In this document: positions 1-7,384 of the stretch, piece by piece
How positions within the stretch are numbered: position 1 is the stretch's first letter
How the letters are laid out: each line of letters starts with the position of its first letter
Source of the DNA: Pseudomonadota bacterium
GTDB lineage: Bacteria; Pseudomonadota; Alphaproteobacteria; Acetobacterales; Acetobacteraceae
DNA length: 64,000 bases
Direction: 5' to 3'
Assembly: GCA_021805545.1 (NCBI GenBank)
Contig: JAJZFB010000068.1
Location: forward strand, 1-64,000
Position numbers and translations under genes: made by a program
Notes under the pieces: model-generated
Databases searched by the model: none
What the model was told of the DNA's origin: nothing
The model's input: only the letters and a program-made list of their open reading frames with translations

Positions 1-1371
1 TTTGGCCTGCTTGCGGGCACCAGCCTCGCCGCCGCCGCCGTGGTACGCCCAGCACACGCGCAAAGCGCCACGCCCGATGCCACACTGCTCACAACAACGC
101 TCACCCCGCTGGGTGGCGAGCGCGCGGGCAACGCCGATGGCTCAATCCCCGCCTGGACCGGCGGGCTCGTCTCCCCCCCGCTGCCGCCCGGAACCCCAGT
201 AGAGACGCGGCTTTTCGAGGATGAAGCGCCACTCTATGAAGTAAATGCCAGCAACATGCGGCAATACGCCCATATGCTGAGCGAGGGAACAAAATACCAG
301 ATTCAGAATTACGGATATTCCCTCAAGGTTTACAAAACCCACCGCACCGCCGCGGCACCGCAATATGTGTACAATAACACCTACCAGAACGTAACGCGCG
401 CAAAACTGGATCCGCGCGGCGGCCGCTTCGGCTTTACCGGCGCGGTGGGCGGCCCGCCTTTCCCCATCATCAATACGGCAGACCCCCTGGTGGGCGGTGC
501 CCAGGTCATCTGGAATAAACTCACTGCCTGGTACACGTATGCCGATTATTCAAGAGCCAATCCCGGCGTTGTTGTCATCGATGGCCGCATCGTGCTCGTG
601 GCCGACACCCGTGGATATTTTATCTATCCATATTACGCGCCGGATGTAACCCCAGAAAATTACGACGGTTATTACAGCAAACTTCATGTTTATACAATTG
701 CACCTGGCGCATCTGTGGGTCAGGAGACGCTGGTGTGGCACAGCACCAATGTTAACATCCATCCAGACATTGTATGGAGTCTTCTCAACGGTCAGGGCCG
801 CGTGCGAAAAGATCCCAACGAGGCTTTCGATTCACCAAACCCTGAAGGTGATGGGATCGACAATGAAGATGAAGCCCAATGCTTCTACGGCAATCCATCG
901 CAGTATAACTGGACGTGCATCGGCAAAAGGGAGATGCTCATTCCCTACAACACCAACAAGATGCTGTTTTCCACCATCCAGGACCTGCTCAAGCCGCGCT
1001 TCCCAAATCCTGATATTGTCCGCTGGGAAAAGCACCGCGTCTGGGTGATTGAAGCGAATCTGGCGCCTGGAAATCATAATGTTAACGCTAAACGCCGTTA
1101 CTATATCGACGAAGATAGCTGGTGGGGCTGCCTGGGTGAAGGCTACGATGCGGACGGAAAACTGGTGAAAGGCTACGCAGTCTACAATGCTTGTTTTCCT
1201 TCATTCCCCGCAACCTGTGAAGGGTCCGAGGCGGTCTTCAGCTTTATCACGGGTAACTATGTGTTCAACGGCAACCTCACCTATGCGCCTTATAATGAAG
1301 AATTCTATACGGCCAATCCGTCTCCATCACAGTTCGAACCTGAGGAAATGGCCGCAAAAGCGGCTTTCTGA
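1..1371 (+). CDS. DUF1329 family secreted protein (5'-truncated)
   Basis: The reading frame is open from the first base, so the true start lies upstream. The visible N-terminus (FGLLAGTSLAAAA, then AHAQS) is the hydrophobic end of a Sec signal peptide with an AxA-type cleavage site. The mature protein begins with LTPLGGERAGNADGSIPAWTGG-like sequence, the hallmark opening of DUF1329 (PF07044). About 456 residues are present, so the protein is nearly complete for the family. DUF1329 proteins are periplasmic or outer-membrane associated and are often found beside DUF1302 proteins and RND transporters in lipid, hydrocarbon or steroid degradation loci. Their biochemical role is not settled. The codon use looks less GC-rich than in the housekeeping block. 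It converges on the SDR at 1437. Confidence 0.88.
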   Translation, partial: FGLLAGTSLAAAAVVRPAHAQSATPDATLLTTTLTPLGGERAGNADGSIPAWTGGLVSPPLPPGTPVETRLFEDEAPLYEVNASNMRQYAHMLSEGTKYQIQNYGYSLKVYKTHRTAAAPQYVYNNTYQNVTRAKLDPRGGRFGFTGAVGGPPFPIINTADPLVGGAQVIWNKLTAWYTYADYSRANPGVVVIDGRIVLVADTRGYFIYPYYAPDVTPENYDGYYSKLHVYTIAPGASVGQETLVWHSTNVNIHPDIVWSLLNGQGRVRKDPNEAFDSPNPEGDGIDNEDEAQCFYGNPSQYNWTCIGKREMLIPYNTNKMLFSTIQDLLKPRFPNPDIVRWEKHRVWVIEANLAPGNHNVNAKRRYYIDEDSWWGCLGEGYDADGKLVKGYAVYNACFPSFPATCEGSEAVFSFITGNYVFNGNLTYAPYNEEFYTANPSPSQFEPEEMAAKAAF

Positions 1372-1381
1372 TTCATCGGGC

Positions 1382-1416
1382 AAAAACACAGGCGGCGCGC
1401 TCTCCCCGCGCCGCCT
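1382..1416 (-). terminator. Rho-independent terminator after the SDR/ALDH operon
   Basis: A perfect 10-bp inverted repeat (AGGCGGCGCG at 1390–1399, CGCGCCGCCT at 1407–1416) has a 7-nt loop. The left side carries a run of A, which reads as a U-tract on the minus strand. It lies between convergent genes and best serves the leftward operon ending at 1437. Confidence 0.6.
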
Positions 1417-1436
1417 CTGGCTCGTGCAAAGCCCAC

Positions 1437-2231
1437 CTATCCCGGCCGCTTCACCGGCACACCCGCGGCCAAACCGCCATCCACCGGCAGATTAACGCCC
1501 GTAATGTTGGAGGAAAGATCGCAGGCAAGAAACAGGGCGGCACTCGCGCATTCGGCGGGGTCCACGGGCCGGCCCAGCGGGTGGGCTTGCGCCATGCTGG
1601 CCATGGCGCGTTCCGAGCTGCTGCCGGGCATGAAATTAGTCGGCATGCCGGCAGGGCATACCGAATTAACGCGAATATTCTGCCCCGCCACTTCCAGCGC
1701 CAGCGTGCGGGTAAGCGCCACCACCGCCCCCTTGGTGGCGCCATACACAACACCGCCATAACCAACCAGCCCAGCAACCGAGGCCGTGTTGACCATAACC
1801 CCCCCGCCGCCCTGCGCATCAAACTGGCGGATGGCGGCCTGGCAGCCATTCATCACGCCATACACATTCACGCCAAACAGCCGGTCCATATCCGCCTGGG
1901 TGGACTCCACAAGCCGCTTCAACCCCTTGCCCGGCTCGGGCTGAATGGTGATGCCCGCATTATTATACATCACATCCAGCCGCCCAAAGGCCTTCACGGT
2001 GTGCGCAACCAGCGCCTCCACCTCAGCCGCGCTGGCAACATTGCAGGCCATGGCCATAGCTTCGCCGCCTTGCGTCCGCACATCGGCGGCTGTTTTCGCC
2101 GCGGCTTGCGCGTTAATATCCGCCAGCGCCACGCGCGCGCCATGCTGCGCGAAAAGCAGCGCCGCCGCACGCCCCACGCCCGAGCCGGCGCCGGTGATGA
2201 TTGTAACCTTACCCCGCAGCAACCCATCCAT
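1437..2231 (-). CDS. SDR family NAD(P)-dependent oxidoreductase
   Basis: A 264-residue classical short-chain dehydrogenase/reductase. The N-terminal dinucleotide motif TGAGSGVG is present, NNAG follows in the middle of the Rossmann fold, and the catalytic Tyr-x3-Lys is seen as YGATK. The C-terminal part has the usual PAGMPTNF-like and LPVDGG features. Start: ATG at 2231 with a GGGAGG Shine-Dalgarno about 9 nt upstream. It lies 4 bp after the aldehyde dehydrogenase stop and is clearly co-transcribed with it and with the phosphotransferase at 3747. Together they could oxidise an alcohol to an aldehyde and then an acid. The substrate cannot be told from sequence. Confidence 0.9.
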   Translation of the reverse strand: MDGLLRGKVTIITGAGSGVGRAAALLFAQHGARVALADINAQAAAKTAADVRTQGGEAMAMACNVASAAEVEALVAHTVKAFGRLDVMYNNAGITIQPEPGKGLKRLVESTQADMDRLFGVNVYGVMNGCQAAIRQFDAQGGGGVMVNTASVAGLVGYGGVVYGATKGAVVALTRTLALEVAGQNIRVNSVCPAGMPTNFMPGSSSERAMASMAQAHPLGRPVDPAECASAALFLACDLSSNITGVNLPVDGGLAAGVPVKRPG

Positions 2232-2235
2232 GTCA

Positions 2236-3693
2236 TTATCCTCCCAAATTCAGGCAGCTCATATTCTGGTAGAGCCTGAGCCCCTCCACGCCGCGCTCGC
2301 GGTTTATGCCGCTCATGCGCTGGCCGCCGGAGGAGATGTAGCTGCTCATCATTCCGGCATTGACATTGACCGTGCCGCTCCTGATTCCAAGGCCAACTTT
2401 CAGTGCCAGCGCCTTGTCCTGCCCATGCACGTAGCCGGATAATCCGTAGCGGGAGTCATTGGCCATGGCCACGGCATGGTCCAGGTCCCGGTAGCCGATC
2501 ACCGTTACAACCGGGCCAAAAATCTCTTCCTGCGCGGCGGGGTTGGCATTATCCGGCACATCCAGCGCCGTGGCTTCGAAAAAGAAACCGGTATCGAGAT
2601 GAGAAGGCCGCTTGCCGCCCGCCGCCACGCGGCCGCCATGCAGTTGCGCCAGTTCCACAAACCGCTCGCACCGCGCACGTTGGGCAGCGCTTATCACCGG
2701 GCCAAGCTGGGCCTGCGGATCATCGGCGCGGCCCACGCGGATTTTGCTGAATGTTTCCGCAATCTGCGCCAGCACCTCCGGCTTCGCGCGCTCGGGCACA
2801 AATAACCGCGTGCCAAGCGCGCAGCCCTGGCCGGCATGGGCGGTGCAAACACTGGCGGCAATATGCGCGGCGCGGCTGGCGGAGTCGGGCAGGAAAATCT
2901 GCGCCGATTTGCCGCCCAGCTCCAGTTGCAGCCGCTTCATGGTGGGTGCCGCCTGTGCCATCACCAGCGCGCCAACATTGCTGGACCCCGTAAACGCCAC
3001 CATATCCACCGCCGCATGCGTGGTCATAAGCTGCGCGCCCTCAACGCCCGGCTCCACAACAATATTCAGCACGCCTGGCGGCAGTGCTGCCTCGGCCGCG
3101 GCCTCGGCAAACACGGTGGCGGAAAGCGGGGTGAGCGGGCTGGGGCGCAGCACCACGGTATTGCCGGTAACAAGGGCGGGGATGATCTTCCACAGCGCGG
3201 TGAGAAACGGAAAATTATAGGCGGCAATGGCGGCAACAACGCCAATGGGCGTGTAGCGCCGGTGGCTTTGTATAACCGTGCCATAAGGGGTGATGCGGCT
3301 GGCCAGCGGCAGCGGATTCTCATCGGTTTCTGGAAGGCTGAGGAACAGGCTGAGAATTTCCGGACCCTGCCCAAGCGGTACATCAATCTGCGAACTCATG
3401 CTCGGCGTGGCGCGCGGGCACCCGGCTTCGCGCATAATGGTGTCAACCAGCCAGTCCCGGCGCTTGCCCAGCGCGGCTATAAAGCGCCCCAGCATTTCGG
3501 CCCGGGCCTGGGCGGGCATGGTGCTCCACGGCCCGGTGTCAAAGGCCCGGCGTGCGGCGAGAATGGCATCTTCCACCTGCGCCGCGGAAAGGCCAGAGAA
3601 AGAGGCAATTTCAGCCTCGGTCGAGGGGCATTGAACAATATGTTCCGCCCCCGCGCCGGTGGTGAATACGCCATCAATAAAGCCTGCTTTCAC
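2236..3693 (-). CDS. Aldehyde dehydrogenase family protein
   Basis: About 485 residues, of normal family length. The glutamate motif LELGGKSA and the catalytic cysteine motif (GQGCALGTR) mark an NAD(P)-dependent aldehyde dehydrogenase. EIFGPV and a C-terminal SGGQ..GINRE region are also typical. Start: a TTG at 3705 is possible, but GTG at 3693 with GGGGG 5 nt upstream fits better and keeps the short N-terminus usual for the family. It is the middle gene of the leftward operon phosphotransferase–ALDH–SDR. It oxidises an aldehyde to a carboxylic acid in the cytosol; the identity of the aldehyde is unknown. Confidence 0.9.
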   Translation of the reverse strand: MKAGFIDGVFTTGAGAEHIVQCPSTEAEIASFSGLSAAQVEDAILAARRAFDTGPWSTMPAQARAEMLGRFIAALGKRRDWLVDTIMREAGCPRATPSMSSQIDVPLGQGPEILSLFLSLPETDENPLPLASRITPYGTVIQSHRRYTPIGVVAAIAAYNFPFLTALWKIIPALVTGNTVVLRPSPLTPLSATVFAEAAAEAALPPGVLNIVVEPGVEGAQLMTTHAAVDMVAFTGSSNVGALVMAQAAPTMKRLQLELGGKSAQIFLPDSASRAAHIAASVCTAHAGQGCALGTRLFVPERAKPEVLAQIAETFSKIRVGRADDPQAQLGPVISAAQRARCERFVELAQLHGGRVAAGGKRPSHLDTGFFFEATALDVPDNANPAAQEEIFGPVVTVIGYRDLDHAVAMANDSRYGLSGYVHGQDKALALKVGLGIRSGTVNVNAGMMSSYISSGGQRMSGINRERGVEGLRLYQNMSCLNLGG

Positions 3694-3746
3694 GAACGCC
3701 CCCAATTTTCAAAAATTTTCAAACGATGGGCACATTGCCCCGTCCT

Positions 3747-4805
3747 TCAGGCGGATGCCGCCACCTTCATGCGCCGTGCCAGGGCTGCCGGATCGGGCCG
3801 CGGGTGGCGCCCCAGTTTAGAGGTGGTCAGCGAGCAGCAGGAGAGCTTCAGGTGTGTAAAATCCTCGTACCACTCAATATCATCGGTGCGGATGCCGGTA
3901 ATCTCGCGCCAGAGCGCGATGCTCTCTTCGCGCGTGCCCATTCCGGCCAGGCCCGCGCGCGCGGGCGTGGCGCCGTGCATGGCCTGCGCGATGGTAAGCC
4001 ACCAGGCCAGGTCATGCAGCGCACCGCCCAGCGAGGGCTGTTCCCAATCCATCACCGCCACAACGCTGAAATCATCGCCGAACATCATATTGCCCAGCCT
4101 TGCATCGCCCCATACCAGGCCGGCGGGCTGGTTTCTGGGCCATAATTTTTCCAGCCGTGCCGAGGCGGCGTGGAATACGGGGGCAAAATGCTCATCGGCG
4201 GCCCAGGCAATAAAGCGCTGGTACTTGTCCCATTCCTGCGCCAGCCCGTCTTCCGCGCCGGGTGTGGCGCCGCGCAAAAAGCCAAGCCCTGCAAGCGGCA
4301 TGGCTTGCACGGCGGCAAGCTGGCGCACGCCATTCTCCCACATTCTGGCCCGCTGCGCCGGGCTTGCCTCGGCCACCCAGCCGGTTGCGGCATAGGGCGG
4401 AATGCTCACCGGCACGCGGCCATGTTTTTTCTCCATCACAAAAAACGGCGCGCCGAGAATGGAGGCATCCGGCTCAAACCAGTACGGCTCGGCCACACGC
4501 ACGTGCCCGTGCGCATGCAGGGTCTGCATCAGCTGGTATTGCTCTTCAAATAACACATCCGGGAACACCTGGTGCCCCGTGGGCTTGATGCGCAGCACGC
4601 AGCCGCGCTCGTGGCGCGCCCTGCCTTGCCGCCACGAGGCATCAAACAGGACGGTTTCGTGCGACATCCCAGCGCCGCGCGGATAGTCGAGATTGACGAT
4701 GCTGATATTGCTGGCTCCCTCCAGCTTGGTTTGCAGCCAGGCAGAGAGCGTAGCGGCGAGTTTGGTAAGGTCTCGTGTTTCGGGGGCGACGATGATGCCG
4801 GACAT
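3747..4805 (-). CDS. APH-type phosphotransferase family protein
   Basis: 352 residues of the protein-kinase-like aminoglycoside phosphotransferase superfamily (PF01636). The catalytic loop is GLVWGDARLGN, in which the usual His of HGD is Trp, as in several acyl-CoA-dehydrogenase-associated members. The metal-binding DWE motif follows (AVMDWEQPSLG). Members of this branch lie in fatty-acid, steroid or alcohol catabolic loci and act on small-molecule alcohols or have unknown substrates; antibiotic resistance is not implied. The start is ATG at 4805. The gene leads a three-gene operon, with ALDH starting 53 bp downstream. A palindrome in the promoter region (4829–4852) may be an operator. Confidence 0.82.
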   Translation of the reverse strand: MSGIIVAPETRDLTKLAATLSAWLQTKLEGASNISIVNLDYPRGAGMSHETVLFDASWRQGRARHERGCVLRIKPTGHQVFPDVLFEEQYQLMQTLHAHGHVRVAEPYWFEPDASILGAPFFVMEKKHGRVPVSIPPYAATGWVAEASPAQRARMWENGVRQLAAVQAMPLAGLGFLRGATPGAEDGLAQEWDKYQRFIAWAADEHFAPVFHAASARLEKLWPRNQPAGLVWGDARLGNMMFGDDFSVVAVMDWEQPSLGGALHDLAWWLTIAQAMHGATPARAGLAGMGTREESIALWREITGIRTDDIEWYEDFTHLKLSCCSLTTSKLGRHPRPDPAALARRMKVAASA

Positions 4806-5167
4806 TCTGGTCCCTAATTTTTCACTATTTAGAATTTATATTCTAATTCTAAGATGGGTTGGCGGGAGAAGTCAATGTGCGGGTGCCATGGCCGGGCAGG
4901 CCAGCTTTATGGGCATATTTGCCGTGAACGCAGGAATATCCTCTGGCCGCAGCTGTGCTGCTCGATCATCGCAGCAGCCGCATTCAGGCCACCCCGTCAT
5001 GCTGCGCGGCAGTAAGCGCTCTCCATCGTCCGGCAACGCCATGGCGGCAGTGCGGAAGCCTGCAAAACCGCCTGGCGCGGGCCCATCGCAGCCCCCGCAC
5101 ACATAAACACAATCGGAACACGGGGGTGGGGAGTTAGCCGGGCTGGCCCAAGGCTTATCAGGCCACC
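4806..5167. other. 362-bp intergenic region
   Basis: It separates the phosphotransferase operon from the flavoprotein gene; both are leftward. The first 55 bp are AT-rich with the palindrome described above. The remainder is GC-rich. A cysteine-containing reading frame of 76 codons exists on the minus strand (4872–5102), but it has no recognisable family or good ribosome binding site. No RNA gene or repeat is seen. Confidence 0.5.
4829..4852. promoter_or_regulatory. Possible operator upstream of the phosphotransferase operon
   Basis: A 7-bp perfect inverted repeat TTAGAAT-TTAT-ATTCTAA (4829–4846) is followed by an overlapping direct copy of ATTCTAA (4846–4852). It sits in an AT-rich island 24–47 bp upstream of the ATG at 4805, where a regulator or RNA polymerase would bind. 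No regulator gene is adjacent, so the function is inferred only. Confidence 0.3.
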
Positions 5168-6175
5168 CTACGGCACGCCCTTGCTTGTGGAATACTCAAA
5201 ATGCAGTGCTTTATCCGGGTACACAATCGGGTGGATGGCATGCGCGGCCATGGCGGCTTCAGCGAAGCCTTGCAGGATGAGTTTCAGCTTGCCGGGGTAG
5301 GTGGCGATGTCGCCAATGGCGAACATGCCCGGCGTGGAGGTTTCCAGGGTTGAGGGGGTGACGTTTACGTGACGCTGGGCAAGATCCAGCCCCCATTCGG
5401 CGATGGGGCCGAGCTCCATGGCCAGGCCAAAGAAGGGAAGCAGCACATCGGCGTGCAGATGCTTCGTGCCGCCGTCCAAATCCGCCACTTCCACGCTGGC
5501 CAGCCTGCCATCGGCGCCGTGCAGGGCGTGGAGCTGGTAGGGGATGACCATCTCCACCTTGCCTTCGGCGGCCAGAACGTCGAGCTGGGCGGCGCTTTCG
5601 GGTGCCGCGCGGAACTTCGCGCGGCGGTGGACGATGGAGATGCTCGCGGCAATGCCTTGCAGGGCCAGCGCCCAGTCCACGGCGGAGTCGCCGCCGCCGG
5701 CGATGATAACGCGCTTGCCGCGCAAATCCTCGCGGCGCTTGACGTAATAGCGTACCGCCCCCGTGGCCTCGTAAGCGGAGAGGTTATCCAGCGGCGGGCG
5801 GTTGGGGCCAAAGGCGCCAGCCCCGGCAGCGAGGATGATGGCCTTGGCCTTCACTGTTTTGCCAGCACTGGTGGTGAGGGTGAAGCCGCCTTTCTGCCCG
5901 CTGAGGGTGAGCACTTGCTGGCCGAGCAGGGTAACGGGCTTGAAGGGCGAGATTTGCTGCTCAAGCTGGGCGATGAGCGCCGCACCCTCGATGGCCGGGT
6001 GGGCCGGAATGTCGTAAATGGGTTTTTCGGGGTACAAAGCGACGCATTGGCCGCCCAGCTCTTCCAGCGTGTCGATGAGCACGCAGGAGATTTTCAGCAT
6101 CCCGCATTCAAACACCGCGAACATGCCGGTGGGCCCGGCGCCGATTATCGCCACATCGGTAGAAATCTGGTCCAT
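5168..6175 (-). CDS. Ferredoxin–NADP reductase-like NAD(P)/FAD-dependent oxidoreductase
   Basis: 335 residues from the ATG at 6175 (MDQISTDVAIIGAGPTG). Longer upstream in-frame sequence is low-complexity and overlaps the tsaE region, so it was discarded. The FAD-binding GAGPTG lies near residue 10, LGGQCVALYPEKPIYDIP follows, and a second nucleotide motif, GGGDSA, lies near the middle. The C-terminal GDIA contacts FAD. There is no CxxC redox pair, which separates it from thioredoxin reductase and matches the TrxR-like ferredoxin/flavodoxin–NADP reductases (YumC type). It probably moves electrons between NADPH and ferredoxin. It is divergent from tsaE with 59 bp between the starts. Confidence 0.86.
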   Translation of the reverse strand: MDQISTDVAIIGAGPTGMFAVFECGMLKISCVLIDTLEELGGQCVALYPEKPIYDIPAHPAIEGAALIAQLEQQISPFKPVTLLGQQVLTLSGQKGGFTLTTSAGKTVKAKAIILAAGAGAFGPNRPPLDNLSAYEATGAVRYYVKRREDLRGKRVIIAGGGDSAVDWALALQGIAASISIVHRRAKFRAAPESAAQLDVLAAEGKVEMVIPYQLHALHGADGRLASVEVADLDGGTKHLHADVLLPFFGLAMELGPIAEWGLDLAQRHVNVTPSTLETSTPGMFAIGDIATYPGKLKLILQGFAEAAMAAHAIHPIVYPDKALHFEYSTSKGVP

Positions 6176-6234
6176 GCGCCAAGCTGTGCCGCAGCGCCCT
6201 TCCACAATCAAGCGCGGGCAGGCAAAACGGGGGT

Positions 6235-6669
6235 ATGCGGATGTTTCTTGCCAATGATGACGCCACCGCCGCACTGGGGGCCAAGCTGGCCGCGCGGGCC
6301 AGGCCGGGCGATGTGCTGCTGCTGCAAGGCCCGCTGGGGGCGGGTAAATCCACCCTGGCACGGGCGTTTATCCGCGCGCTGGCGGGCGACCCGGGGCTGA
6401 CCGTGCCCAGCCCTACGTTTACGTTAGTGCAGGCCTATGAGACCCCGCGCGGCGAGGTCTGGCATTATGATTTGTGGCGGCTCGGCGGGCCGGAGGGGTT
6501 GACCGAGCTGGGCTGGGACGAGGCCGGGGACAAAATTACCCTGGTGGAGTGGCCAGAGCGGCTGGGGGGTTTGGCCCCGGCGGAAGCGCTGCGTGTAGGG
6601 CTCTCGCATGCCGGGGCGGGGCGTGAGATAGAGCTGCTAGGCGAAGAGAGGTGGCTGAATGGGCTTTGA
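6235..6669 (+). CDS. tsaE: tRNA threonylcarbamoyladenosine biosynthesis ATPase TsaE
   Basis: 144 residues. The Walker A motif GPLGAGKST lies near residue 35, then PSPTFTLVQAYE and the WHYDLWR motif typical of TsaE (YjeE). The protein works with TsaB and TsaD to make t6A37 in ANN-decoding tRNAs. A second ATG at 6241 is an equally possible start. The gene overlaps the following nucleotidyltransferase by 11 bp. In many alphaproteobacteria an AmgK-type sugar kinase lies between, or fused to, these two genes; it is absent here. Confidence 0.93.
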   Translation: MRMFLANDDATAALGAKLAARARPGDVLLLQGPLGAGKSTLARAFIRALAGDPGLTVPSPTFTLVQAYETPRGEVWHYDLWRLGGPEGLTELGWDEAGDKITLVEWPERLGGLAPAEALRVGLSHAGAGREIELLGEERWLNGL

Positions 6670-7384
6670 TACGGCTGTGATTTTAAGCGCGGGGCTGGGT
6701 ACACGCATGCGCCCTTTGACCGAGGCCACGCCCAAGCCGCTGCTGCCTTTGGGTGGGCGGCCAATATTGGCGCATACGCTGGACCGGCTGAAAGAGGCCG
6801 GGGTGAAGCGGATTATCGTGAATGCGCATTATCTGGCCGGGCAGATTGAGGCGTTTTTGCGCCCCTGCCCTAACGTAACCGTGACGCATGAGGGCGAGCT
6901 GCAGGATACGGGCGGCGCGATTACCGCCATGCGGGCCCAGGGATTGCTGCCGGATAAGCCGTTTTTTGTCGTGAACGGCGATACCTATTGGGTGGATGGG
7001 CCAACCCCTACCCTGCCCCGGCTGGAGCGGGCTTTTAACCCCGCCCATACCGATGTGGTGCTGCTGCTGGCGCGCGCCGCCGGGGCCGTGGCGGAAACCG
7101 GGCAAGGCGATTTTGTGTGGCCGCGCGATGAAGGGCTGCGGCGGCGGGGCGAGCGCGAAGTGGCGCCGCTGCTTTATGCCGGTGTGCAGCTTGTGGCGCC
7201 TGGTTTGTTCGAGAGTTCTCCCAAAGAGCCATTCAGCATGAATCTGCTTTGGGATAAGGCGCTAAAAGCCGGGCGGCTGGGGGCGATTATGCATGACGGG
7301 GTGTGGTTTCATCTTTCCACGCCGGAGGATTTGGCCCGGGCGCAGGCCACGCTGGATGCGCGGGCCGTGGGGAATACCACTTGA
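6659..7384 (+). CDS. Sugar-1-phosphate nucleotidyltransferase, MurU-like
   Basis: 241 residues. The signature LSAGLGTRMRPLT near the N-terminus and the KPLLPLGGRPI segment define the NTP-transferase family. NGDTYW is the metal-binding region. Size and synteny (tsaE–this gene–addB) match MurU, the N-acetylmuramate-1-phosphate uridylyltransferase of the AmgK/MurU peptidoglycan recycling route. The gene overlaps tsaE by 11 bp with GAGAGG upstream, and its stop overlaps the addB start. No AmgK kinase accompanies it, so a different sugar phosphate (for example mannose-1-P) remains possible. Confidence 0.82.
   Translation: MGFDTAVILSAGLGTRMRPLTEATPKPLLPLGGRPILAHTLDRLKEAGVKRIIVNAHYLAGQIEAFLRPCPNVTVTHEGELQDTGGAITAMRAQGLLPDKPFFVVNGDTYWVDGPTPTLPRLERAFNPAHTDVVLLLARAAGAVAETGQGDFVWPRDEGLRRRGEREVAPLLYAGVQLVAPGLFESSPKEPFSMNLLWDKALKAGRLGAIMHDGVWFHLSTPEDLARAQATLDARAVGNTT

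Noticed and set aside
3747-4805. Phosphotransferase considered as the missing AmgK
   Set aside because: It is in a leftward operon with ALDH and SDR and its catalytic loop (WGD for HGD) fits acyl-CoA-dehydrogenase-associated members rather than the sugar kinase.
4872-5102. 76-codon cysteine-containing frame on the minus strand
   Set aside because: It has no clear ribosome binding site, no family resemblance and biased GC-rich composition, so it is probably chance.
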